Positions 10,884 to 22,700 of a stretch of 64,000 nucleotides of DNA are shown in pieces (position 1 is the stretch's first letter; each line of letters opens with the position of its first letter). The notes beneath the pieces are model-generated. The model had not been told where the DNA came from. It made no database searches and worked only from the letters and a program-made list of their open reading frames with translations. The position numbers were made by a program, and so were the translations under genes. The stretch comes from Casuarina equisetifolia (lineage: Eukaryota; Streptophyta; Magnoliopsida; Fagales; Casuarinaceae): NCBI GenBank assembly GCA_028551475.1, contig CM052359.1, positions 5,457,583 through 5,521,582 on the forward strand, written 5' to 3'.

Positions 10884-13689
10884 TGAACTGTCTTTTAAAT
10901 GGAAAGATTTGGTTGTTTCTAATAGAGAACTTCCACGAAAAATCTTTTGACCAACTATTCATTTTAGTGAAAATTGTTGTTGTATTCAATTAGATTGAAA
11001 GAGTCATTTTTATTGTTCTTATTTATTTACTTTTTACACGCATATCCAAACTCACTCATCTATGTGTCGAATTTAGGATATATTAGTTTTAGGTAACACT
11101 TATTCTCAATTGAGCCAAATGTTTGTGGACATATTATTTTATTTGTTTGACATATTATAGCTCAAATCATAGGCTTAGCAGTGCAAAACATTTAGTTAGG
11201 ATTCTCAAATTGAAACGCTAATTGTTTGCAAGTTGGGGGATTTCAATTCCTATATGATCGTAAGGAAAATTGAAGTGCTTAGTCCACTAATTCTGATAGA
11301 TTTGACGTGCTTGAGGCAAGGGTGTGAAACCTAATTTTGTATAAATTGGGGCTTTAGTTTTTGTGAGTTTGTGAGCAAAAATGCAGTGCTTAGTGCATTA
11401 TTTGTTGTGGTTTTAAAGTGCTTGAATGGAAAAAGTGGTTGCAAGTGAAGGGATTGTTTAATCCTAAACTATTTTAGTGAAAAAGAATCTCTATTAGTGA
11501 TTATAAAGAAATACATAAATTGGTAGTTAAAAAACTTTGTAGGTTGGTTTTTAGAAACCCAATTCAAACTCCCTATTCTTAGGGTTGTCTTTAGTTTAAC
11601 ATTATACAATAATACAAAACTGAACAATAATCACTAAATTCGGAATTAAGGTTTACACTGTAAGCCCTAATTACAATCAAGCTACCCTCACAATCGTTCC
11701 AGTAGTAAGCTTGATATACATTTAAGCAAGAATGGAACTGACAGTACCTATTGCTTCGGTATTTCCGATTCTCGTTTTAGGGAAATGCGCATTCTGCTCT
11801 TCAACCCAAGTGACCCCATTTTTACCTAGGGAACATCCATAGTAAAATCACGTGTTCCTTGGTAAAACGGTGCCTTTAGATAGTTTACCTAAAAGGAGGC
11901 TGAAAAAATACCGTTTTAAATCCAGGCGAAACACATTCCTTTGGCTTATAACATGGCTTTGTTTTACATGGAAATCATCATATAAATTAGCCTACGATAT
12001 TAAAACATCATAAAGCATTATAACAGAGTAATTTAGGTATAGTAAAAAAATTCAAGATAAATCTATTTAAATGTTGACATTTGATATTGCATAATATTAT
12101 TAAATGAAACATTGTGCATATGAATTCAAATAGTTCTTTTCTTTTAGCACACACTTGACATAAGACTAACCAACAAGGTTTTTATTTTTTTATTTTTTTG
12201 AGACACTTCATTGTCATCATCAAAACAATATTTACATGAAACAACGAACCTCACAACAGTGTTCTACCATTAAAACAATCTAAGTGATCCATGGCTAGGA
12301 ATGCGTAGTACAGCTTGTTGTTTGTAATTTTATCTCTTTTGACCTTGTATTTTTGTAGAAACAGGGATGTGATTAACCAATTTTGTAGAGCAGACATATA
12401 GAGTTCTTGTAAATCTCTGTTTTTTTTTTTTTTTTCAGTACAAGTATCAATTTCTTAAAAGGCTTCTGTCTTTCACTTGATTATCGTTATTTCACAAGTT
12501 TCTTTATCGCCGAAGAAAGTGTATGTAAACTTAGTAGTTTTACGATTTCTAGGCTAAAGAAAACTCTGTAAAACACTATAATTTGGCTCCTGTAAATGTT
12601 GTGTAGTCCTTTTCGATCAACACAAGTTCATTGCTAATGAATAGCACTCAACCTTTGTGTTTCCATTGCTTGCTTTGTCTTGCCTTATGTGTTGACTGTT
12701 GTGAGAAGAAATTATTAAAGGTGAATGTTGTTTCATAGAAGTGTCAGGATGAACCCTTGACTTTATAAGTAATAAGATTTTTTAACTTCATACTTTAAGG
12801 TTTTGGATGGACTCTCATATTCTAAAGAAGATTGCCAAATAGAGATTTATTTATGTCTCTAATACCATATTAAAGTGTGAGGACTTATTTCAAAATATTA
12901 AAATATTAAATGAAAAAATCTTATTACTTATAAGATAAAGATTCATTCTCATGTTTTTAATATGGGATAACACTTACCTTTAGCAAAAATCACCAAACTA
13001 TTGTTGACTAAAAACAAAAATGTAGGTTGATCTAATTATGATGTGATTGGACTTTTTTCCTTGTTTCACACGAAAGTCCTAGTTGGTGTAATGATATTGA
13101 ATATTTTCAAGAGAAAGCAGTAAATTGTAGAAAGATATTATATTGAATAATTGCTCTTATTAGAAGAAAAGGGCTACAATTTTTGCCAAATCATTAAACA
13201 ATTCCAATGGCCACTTTGAATGCTAAAACTACTAAAGCCTCCTTAAGGGAATGGCTTATTACTTCAATACTAATTGCAAAGATCTATCTCTTATGATTTT
13301 TGGAATTCTGAATATTGGATTTCTAGTTAACTTTCTGCTTATTCGTGAGCCTCCTTACATAGAGTCTAGTACCAATCTTTCTCCAATTAGAACTTCTATT
13401 TTATTTCTAACTACTTAGAATATCTATTTAATCCTTATCTTAAAATTTCTAAAATCCTATCGTATTTCTTAGAGAATCATATCCTATCTTGTTATCTTCT
13501 GTTATCCTTGAATCACGAAAGCTGGATGTTGACCTTGATTCAGGTTCTTTTGCACTTAGCTTTGATCGTGTTGAACGCTAGAAAGTTGAGAAAATGTTTA
13601 ATTTAACACACAATTGCAAGAACGATGTTGAATTTAAATTGTGCTCTCTTTGATTTCAATGACATATCTCGTATATTGTATAAGGATTC
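10884..13689. other. intergenic, AT-rich
   Basis: No open frame with recognisable content. A gttgggggat motif near 11232 resembles the polypurine-type sequence of gypsy elements, but nothing else supports an element there. An inverted repeat lies at 12763-12933. Confidence 0.4.
12763..12933. repeat. inverted repeat, MITE-like hairpin
   Basis: A 21-bp arm at 12763-12783 (beginning ttataagtaataag) is repeated in perfect reverse complement at 12913-12933, with imperfect pairing extending outward on both sides to about 12742 and 12962. The loop is about 130 bp. The size and AT content fit a small non-autonomous DNA transposon, but no target duplication was found. Confidence 0.5.
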
Positions 13690-16525
13690 TGACGCTAAAC
13701 ATCACAGATGAACTAGCTCTTTGGGAAGAACTACATATTATGGTTTAATCCAATGGATCCCTCTTGACTTTATGATCTTCTCAACAAATCATGTTTGATT
13801 CAGCAAGTACGGAGGCTGTCTTAGTTTACTATGTTTGTGAGATAAGTATGAGTCGTAAATGGATTTGGAATCATTGGAAATGTCGAGAGCCAAGGCTTGG
13901 AAAGCACAGCAAGAAAAAAAAAAAAACAGGTTTTATCAATTCCTCCAGGGAGATGATCTTTATACAAATTTGAGGGATCAAATCTTAGTAATGCGTTCTC
14001 CCCCAAATGTTTTATAAGCCTACAGTATGGTTAGCTAAACCGAGTTTAGAAGAGGAGTTGTGGAAAAGACAACCATAAGGGTTGCATTTTTATGACGAAA
14101 CTGGTAGTCAACATAATAAGTCAGTCGAGCTACCAGAAGTAATCGGAATAGGAACTTTGAATTTATTTATGGTTCTGGAAAATTTTCATTCGAGTTGACA
14201 TGTATTGCCTATTTGTCTGTTATGAAGTATACTTGACCCCATCTCCCTTATGCGGTGAGATTGGAAAGGGATTATTTGATTTAATTCATATTGATATTTG
14301 AGAACTTTACAAAGTTTTCAATTATGATAGGTAAAGATACTTCTTGACCATAGTAGGTGACCACTCATGAGGAATGTGGACATTCTTTTTCATTAAGGTG
14401 AAGATTAAAACCATAACACATGCAGAACAATTTCGTAATACAATGAGAAACTAGTTTGAGGTTAAGGTCAATTGTGTTATGTCAGATAACATGTTAGTTT
14501 TCTTTAATACAAAATGTAATAACATTTCTCATAACTATAATTTAAGAAAGTTTATGTGTTTGTACCCTACAATAAAACAATGTTCTTAAACATGAGCATG
14601 ACTCATCTTAGATGTCATATGGACACTAAAGTTTTAGATAACATGCTTGCTAGTTATTAGAGTAAGTGTATACTTGCAATGACATATCTTATAAATAAGG
14701 TTCCGTTATGTGTATTAGATAATCAGACACCATATTAGAGATTACTTGATAACCAAACATCTCCATCTTAGGGTACTTGGATGCCTTTGATAATGCTACC
14801 AATGTGGGGCACAAAGATGCATTTACTGATTGAGCTAGCCTTAGTGTTTTTATGGGGTATCTTTACATACATAAAGGATACAAGCTCTTTGACATAAAGG
14901 GATGTGCACTTTCGTGAGAGCATTTTCAAGAGAGCATTTATTGTCAAATAGAACACTAAGAGTTCTATTGATCCCATTTTGAATCCTCCGGATATTCACG
15001 AGACCTCATCTTCATTTATTAAGCTAGACACTTCATTGCCTCACCCAAACACCATAGATGGGCTAGGTGACCGCTTTTCACATATAGATGTTCCTTCTGC
15101 GGACATTTTTGTACCTATTAGGAGATTTCTTGATACACTAGATCACCTTTTTGACCGGAGATCATGTGTGTCCTATTCTCCGTACACTTGTGACAGCAAG
15201 TGCAACCTTCATGGTACCCCATCTCATATTACATTTTTTTACATCTAGTGATACCAAACGAAGATGAGGAAAATAAACAGATAAAATTATTTCTGAAAAC
15301 TTAGAATACAAATTACTCACTACCTTAGAATTCAAGAATAAACACTCACCACTTTATTGGGAAATAATCCTAAAGAGATATAGAGTAAGAATGTTCACCA
15401 CTTTCAAAACAAGCCAAAGAGATATAGAACTTTGCAAGAAAGCCAAACTTTTTACTTAATCTCAAATTCATGAATTGCTTCATTACATAAGAGGGTGGCT
15501 ACTTATAGGAGAGATTCTCTTACTCCAAGGCTACTCAAAGACAAGTAATTACATTATAAAAGTTTCATAAGTTTCCAAGATAGTCAAAGTAATCAATACA
15601 TCATAAAAGCCCCATTGGTTCCCAAGATAGTCAAAATAATCAATGCTCTTAGTTGTGCAAGGCAGAGACTTATCTCCTCAGGTGCATTACTATTAGGCAT
15701 TTGGGCTTGTACTGGTGTAGGATGGACCTTATCAATTTGGGCTTGGGCTAGTGTAGGATGGACCACATCATCTAGCCAACTCTTTATTGCTTCTATTTCT
15801 CCCTGCATATAATATGATGAGTTAGGACCTAAGTGCCAAGATGATTCATCATTCACAAACATCATAGGATATCAATGGTTAATCAAGAAGCTTATTTATC
15901 TCCACATGACGATGCTTCATATTTTCTAACTAGTTCATATCTTTAGTTAATTCATGCATGCATTGAAACACTTGCATTGGGATGCAACCTTTTGAGCCAT
16001 GAGATACCTCAAGGATGTGATGGTTTAGGAATTTATCTACCCTTTTAGCATATTGTGATTTTGATTGGGCAAAGTGTAAGGAGATCATAATTAGGTTTAA
16101 TATCTTGTTGGTAGATGAGTTGATATCATGACAAAGCAAGAAGTAATAAATGGTATACAAGGTGTCCAACGAAGCAAAGTATTAAGATGCAACCCTATCT
16201 TGGGATGTTACTTGGCTAGTTGGACTACTTAGTGATTTATGTATCAAGGTACCTCAACTAGTGACAATTTATTGTGATAAGGAAGCTGTTAAATAGATTA
16301 CCAACAATTTGCTATTCCATGTGTACATGAGACATATTGAAATAAACTGTCAGTTTATTTACAAGAAGATTTAAATGGGACTCAATGAGACAAACATGAA
16401 AACTATGGATCAATTGACTGATATTCTAACAAAAGCATCAACAGTAAAATAACATTTCATCTCCTCTCCAAGCTTGAGGTCTTTGATTTCTATTGATTTC
16501 CATTGCTTACCAACTTGAGTGAGAA
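13690..16525 (+). mobile_element. degenerate Ty1/copia relic no. 2 (gag, integrase, RNase H)
   Basis: Ordered copia pieces are readable in shifting + frames. A gag segment near 13930-14035 reads FLQGDDLYTNLRDQIL then NVL-AYSMV. Integrase starts near 14275 with DLIHIDI, followed by YFLTIVGDHS and, near 14820-14930, the GY.LYD...RDVHF.ESIF type C-terminal motif. The linker reads RRSCVSYSPYTCDSKCNLHG near 15155-15200. RNase H follows from about 15930 (FMHA, AYCDFDWAKCKE) to WLVGLLSDL, YCDKEA, RHIEI and QLTDILTKA near 16205-16440. Reverse transcriptase is almost wholly missing between about 15820 and 15920. Many stops are present. A separate LTR-like insertion (15249-15770) splits the linker. Confidence 0.82.
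15249..15770 (-). mobile_element. LTR-like insertion (solo LTR) nested in copia relic no. 2
   Basis: On the minus strand the segment starts TGATGTGGTCC and ends GGTATCA, i.e. TG...CA, and is flanked by the 5-bp repeat TCTAG (15244-15248 and 15771-15775, + strand). Removing it and one TCTAG joins the copia linker to a readable SQLFIASIS block that belongs to the following part of the same polyprotein. This is independent support for the boundaries. A TATA-like CCTATAAGTAG is present in minus orientation near 15510. The segment also contains a short internal direct repeat (gggcttg...gtgtaggatggacc, about 15703-15766). Confidence 0.65.
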
Positions 16526-16905
16526 TGTTGGAGATAAGGACTTGACATGGAAAATTGGCATTTGTTTGTCTACATTCACTTAGCCACGATGGACAGCCTG
16601 CCACGAGGAGGCATGTGAGCTTCTCCTTTCCGCTTCATTTTGAAACCTTGCACAAAGCGGGAAGCTGCATGCCTGCACCTGAAGATTGATTGATACGATT
16701 CGCTAGAATGAGAAGATCAAGACTTTGTTGAGAAGATGTGCTTCTTCTCTGTAGACGATAGGTCATAATTTTTCGATATAAACTCTTGCGCATTGTAGAG
16801 GTTTCCTTCTCTGTCGAGGACTTTTTCCTTCCCAGCTGACTGTCTTGTAGATTGTAGCCTTTGGAAAGTTTTATTGATCAATACAAACATCACAAATGTT
16901 TGTCA
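16526..16905 (+). mobile_element. putative 3' LTR of copia relic no. 2
   Basis: Right after the end of the RNase H remains, a purine-rich gagtgagaa (polypurine-tract position) is followed by TGTTGGAGATAAGG, a typical copia LTR start. A plausible end is ...TTTGTCA at 16905. No 5' copy was found upstream, so the end is a guess from TG...CA form only. Confidence 0.45.
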
Positions 16906-17009
16906 AGGTCCAAAAAAATTTACATCTGAAACCCACTCATATGATGCAGCTTTGCTCAGCTAAAATGAAGCCTGCCTTGCCCACTTATGATGTGTCATAT
17001 AGTTTTGTT

Positions 17010-17432
17010 ACATGATGTGTTTTGAAGACTTAAGCAAAGTTGCGTGTTTTGCTCATATGCCGTGCTTATTAGTCCACATGTCTACTTCCGTTTCACTTGT
17101 ATGAAATGTGCTTTGTTAAAACTTAAGCAAAAAAGCTGCGCGGTTTGCTTATATATTGTTTTGATTTATTTGCGTATCTACTGCTGTTTCACTTATATGA
17201 AATGTGCATTTTGAAGACTTAACCGAAGCAGTGCATTTTGCGTATATATTGTGTTGATCCATCCGCATATCTCTTGCCATTTCACTTTTATGAAACTTAC
17301 ATCTTGAAGACTTAATCAAAGCCGTGCATTTGGCTATACTGTTCTGTCTACATATTTGTTATTGTTTTCTTTGTATGAATGGTGTTTTGAGAACTTGAAC
17401 AAAGCTGTGCATTTTCATAAAGGGGAAAACAT
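17010..17432. repeat. diverged ~93-bp tandem repeat, about 4.4 copies
   Basis: Successive units begin with a gaagacttaa-like motif followed by caaagc.gtgcatttt and end with tttcacttgtatgaaatgtg or a diverged form. Unit starts are near 17018, 17114, 17208, 17301 and 17388 (partial). The copies are clearly homologous and collinear but diverged. An earlier fragment (16980-17017) may be another remnant. No coding frame is shared between copies. Confidence 0.7.
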
Positions 17433-19738
17433 ATCCCCTCTTTTCGGACTCTTCTGCCAATGGCAGGGGCTGCTTTGCATTTATGTTGCAGCTATCTTCT
17501 CCTTCTACCCGTTGCTGCATTGCCAATGTGAAAAGCTAATCCCAGCACTGGCAACCATTTGTCAAAGGAAGAAAATGGCTAGTGCTTCCATCGACTAAAT
17601 GCAAGAGATATGTTCGGTATTAAGTTTTTTGATCGACTGCATAGAAATTTGACAGTAATTGCCAATCACTCAATATCGTAAAAAATATTTGTATATCATT
17701 TATATACTACCCTGTGCTGGATACTTCCATTTGTTTGTAACCATAGTATATCGATATTATGATTAATTGTTATTTGGAGTTATAAATTCCAAACCAAAAG
17801 GGGAAAATTTTTATGGTTTGTGTGGGAAAACCCTAGTTCGAAAATTCAGTCTAGGATTGTGTTTGTAACATTTTAGAGGCATGAGTCGGAACAATTCTTT
17901 CTAGGTTAGAAAAATGGCCCCTAATCTCTCAAGCCCATTTTTCTATAGCTAGTCGGAACAGTTCTCTTTTAATCTATATTGAATTGTTATAGTGGTAGTA
18001 TATACTATAGCTTGTTTAGCTGGAAGAATAATGAACGTAGGTGCCAAGGGATTTTGACTGAAGCACTCAAAATCTATGTGCAAATTTTTTTTCTAACAAT
18101 ATCTATCTATTTATACTTCAACGATTTTGATGTTTCTAGTGTCAGGATTTGTAATAATTAGTGTGGTTAAGAATGTCCTTTTCTCCTTTAGGATATATTT
18201 AGAATTAGAATAGTTGATAAGGGTAACATTGTAATCTTTTGCTTAGGATAGTTTTTCTAAGGGTTTTGTCTAACCCGGCTTTGGGAAAGGCTTGGCGTGC
18301 AAGGGATGTGGTGTTGGTGAATTGTAGGGATGTGGTGTTGGTGAATTGTAGAGAGCACTAGTAGGAGTTATTGTACCAATCAAGCAATAGCCTAGAGTCT
18401 CATAGAGAATTGCCAAATCAAGAGAAAGAAAATATTTAATATATGTCTATAATCCACTTAATGATTTTTTTAATGAAAAGAAGAAGGAGCTGATAAATAT
18501 ACTAGTGATGGTGGACAAGATAGATTTGTCTAAACCGTTCAAATTCTTGTGTCTTGTGTGCCATTTATGCTTTATTTGTGTGCTTGTTATTGTATGATGC
18601 AATGTTTTTACCTCAACACTTATTAAATCGATCATATCTTACATATTTTATGTAACACATGAAAATATCTCACTAATGTTGCACTTGCATCAATTAAGTT
18701 TTTGTTTTGATATAAAGCCAAACATTTGAAAAATAATTTTGAAAAACAAAATTATATGCCATACATATAATATACAAACAACCAATAAAGTAAAATATCC
18801 ATTTGAAATCAAATCTCGATACACATATTTTACACAAATGTCTTGGTTCTACCTTTATATGTACTCAAGATTAGTACACTTTAAAGCAAAGAGTTATTAG
18901 TGGCTTGCAAAATCAAATATTATGATTACAACTAAAACTTTCTAAATTTTAAAAACCAATTTAATATTTTTTCTTAGATTGCATAGTTGGCAACTTTCAA
19001 CAGTTAAGAGCTGAGCATTATTTTAGATGTAAGTATTTTTCTTAACCCATATTCTTCTTCTATTATAAATATGTATCGTTACACAAGATGCGATATTGAT
19101 ATCCTTCGTTACACAAGGTTGAAAAGAGTAACTTGACCCACCGGACCAGCTATTGTTCGTTCATATCTACAGAACTTTGAAGAGTCCAAATCAAGTGATG
19201 GAACCCTACTTGTATTGCATGTACATAGCAAACACCTACTAGGATTGCCAAATCATATCAGATGTCTCACATAAATGGTGGGCTCTTGACATTTTTCTTG
19301 ACAGAAGTTCTTTTCCTAAAGATTTTACTCTTTGATAGGATGGGATCATCTCTTTAAAACAAACATACTTAATTATGTAATCATGTGGTATGAGAGGAAA
19401 ATTTCTCTTCTTAATAAGTAGATGCTTGTTGCATGTCAAATTCCAGGTTTCAACCAAGGTTACATCCACTAGTGTCATTGTCTGTATATGTATTTCTGAA
19501 CCCAAATTGCTTGGTTCTAAATGAGCTATTTCACCCGAGAGCTTATGTGACAGGAAAATTAAGCTATGGAAAACTAAAACACGGTCACTGGAAATCTGAA
19601 CAACGTCAATCCTACTCCTTAACCTACAAAGTGAACTTGCTGCTTATGCAATATGCACAACTTGATATTCCTACTTAAATCCTGCGATATCAACTACCAG
19701 TACAAGGTAATTAGGCTGTTAGTTTTGCACTTCAACTA
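17433..19738. other. intergenic, with a short tandem duplication at 18297-18350
   Basis: No supported gene. An 80-codon frame ending at 17598 begins in the tandem repeat and has no family resemblance. At 18297-18350 a roughly 26-bp unit (gggatgtggtgttggtgaattgta) is present twice in tandem. From about 19300 the DNA lies downstream of the SPOC gene and may hold its 3' UTR, but no polyadenylation signal was fixed. Confidence 0.45.
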
Positions 19739-22700
19739 TCATGACTGCCAGCCTCTCCAACAGGCAGGGTGGATAGGAAATCTTACATCAAATATGTTTG
19801 AAGTTGGTCTCAGTAGTGAGTTGGAATTCAATCTGGTCAAAGGAATTGGACCCCTTTGCATATATCCGCTAGCTGGTCTTGGCTGAGTTGATCTCAAAGT
19901 GACTGCACTGTCCTGTGCAGAAAATGGTGGATAAATGGCCCCAAGAGATGGAAAGGGGAGTGCAGGGCGTGTTGGACCAGGAGAAGCTTCACATATTGAC
20001 AATGGTACCTTGGAATTGCTCGAAGTTGTTGATGTTTGATTCGTCTGCCGAACCGGCTGCTTGTTAAGTTGAACATCTGGTGGGCACCACTCAGGCATGT
20101 CATCCTCATCTTCGACAAAAGGATTCTCTGAAAATGGAACAGCAGTATGGCTTCGGTGTGTCCTGACAGCTGTGTTTTGGGCTGTGTACTTTTCTTCCAA
20201 AAGGGGAGATCCATGGATCTTCCCGTGTTCAACAAAATTCCTTAGTTGAGTCTTCTTCTGAATGGCACCTCGTGAAACCTTCACAAGAATAGAATTTTCC
20301 AATCTTCCCTGATCAAACACCGGTGATGATACATTTTGTGTCATAGTTGGCATTTTCTGATTCATCTTCGAAGGCCGTGCAGCTGGAAGTTTCTTGTTAG
20401 TTATTACAGTTGAAATCCCAAAGTCAAATTCAGGGAGATCGTCATCATCAGCAAGAGATGCAACTTTGTTTATGACTTCAGATGGGAGAGACAACACAGG
20501 TCTTTGAAGTTCCAAAATATGTTTAGCTCTCCCTTTTGAATTGTGCATCTGAGGAGCTTCAACCTCCGAGGAATGCACCAAAGAATCCTGATGAGAGACA
20601 TGGTTAGGACCCGATTTTCTCATTTCCACAAAAAGAGATAGAGAATCGCTGGGGACTGAAGGTGCTGGCAAGGGTTTAATTATGGTGGACTGATTATGTA
20701 ACTCAGGTTGGACGTAACTAGGCTTGGCATTCTTGGTTTCAGTATTTTCTTTTCCTGCACTCTCAAGAGTCGCACAACCTGTTCCGGATGGAACTGGGAT
20801 GGGTTCTTCAGCCAGTTGTGTACGACACATATTACCTTCCCCAACGCGCAGGGTAGGTGCATCAGCGGGGGATTTGACAAACTGCCCCACAAAGGAACAA
20901 CGCTTTCTTTCAGAGTTCTTGACAATAGTTCTGGAGTTTGCTTGGTTCCTTCGCCACACAACACAACCAATCAAGGAATCTTGGTTGTCTTCAATAGCAG
21001 CCATGCCCTTGAAGAACCCATGTTTAGCAAGTATTGTGATTATGGTCTCAGTGCGAGGACAGATGTAAAGATCCATACCTGGAGAGAGGGGTGCCAAACC
21101 AACCCTCTCCCCGTCTTTGTACCCTTTTGCAACCTGTCATGAGGATGCCAGCAAATAAATCTATCATCTTGGCTTTCCATCACAAATATTGATGATCTAA
21201 TTTTGGCTTTTAAAATTGGATTCTTGACAACTGCAGTTAGTTTCCAAAAAAGCTAGTGTCATCTCCCAGGCTTACCTTTTTCATGCCTGCCAGTCCAGTG
21301 TCAGAAGATCCATCTTTCCAACAAAGTGAGATTACCTGAGTATGAATTCAAAAATAGGTTAGACCTTATGTCTGGAATTAAGTAAAGAACAAGGGCTAGT
21401 CTCAAATACATAGGCAACATAATCAAGAATTTACTGGGGGGCAAGTAACCAAACTGGGTATTAATAACTTACGTTTCATTTCTCTTGACGTAAAACATTT
21501 TTCGGAAAAAAATTTCTTCATTTCTGGATGTTTGGGATAGATGAAAATTCTTCATTAATGTAAATTATTGTTCAGTAAATGTATCTCTTAAAGAAATTTT
21601 GAAAAATGACTCGAAATTTTTAAAAAGTGTAAACCATGTCCCCTAGGACACCATAACATCCTCTCTTTCCCAATTCCATGAACGCCCACCACTCACATCA
21701 GCCACTCATCTTTGTGGTCCACCGCTTGTGCCACCTCTAACCTCCATAGTCCCCCTTCATCACTAGGCCTGCAAACCTCTGCCAACAGCAAGATCCTCTA
21801 CCAGCCTTATCACCCTCTGTTGACCCCACCACCCTCCATGAACACCACCAGGCACTACTAATGTCACCAAATTCAGCTGACAGCAATATCTTCTTCCGGA
21901 ACCATCACCATCTCTTCACAACCTTCCATTGGCCATGTATGGGGTATTTCTTGCTTTAGAAATTTGTGATCTATTGTTGTCTTTGACCAACGGCTGTTGA
22001 ATGCATCTAAATGACTTTCACCCCAACAAAATACCTAAAAGCATTTCGACTTTATTTTTTCAGAATTCCGTACATGACTTGGTATGTATCACCATTTATA
22101 AATCTAAATAGCTTGATTTTTCCCATAAACCTGGCAAATGGTTTGTATTTATCAGATTGGCAAAAGAACTGACTAGATTTTACCAAATTAGCCAGTAGAT
22201 GGTGAATCATCATTTCTCGTCTCACTCAACCAGATCTGATCAAGGTTGACTAAATCATAGTCCACACTTCCAAGTCAAAGTGGAACAAGGCTGACTAGAT
22301 ATATGAGTCCCAGTTATATCCATGATCCATGTCTGCTCGACATAATAACAGGAGGAACATTTCAACTCCAAAGATGATCCATGCCACTAATATAAAAGTC
22401 TCTTACAAATACAAATATCTAGCACAATCACGAATATTATTTCTATGCAATCTTGTGTGCCGAACTGCTATATGTGGCCTGTAAACACATAAAATTTCCC
22501 AGCTTCAGAAGAAATAGACAAATACAAATGTAAATAACTGGTAAAATCTGAACTTAACCCTCTAACCACCAAGCTGATGCCCAGGGTCAAAATGTTTTTC
22601 TGCTTCTACAATATTGAAGGATGTTCTATAATCTGGACATCACAATAAATCACTCTAATAGGCACAAGGTTATGGCAGAATTAGGCATAGACATTGGCAA

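Noticed and set aside
17010..17432. CRISPR-like regularly spaced repeats
   Set aside because: This is a eukaryotic genome; the units are contiguous diverged tandem copies without unique spacers.
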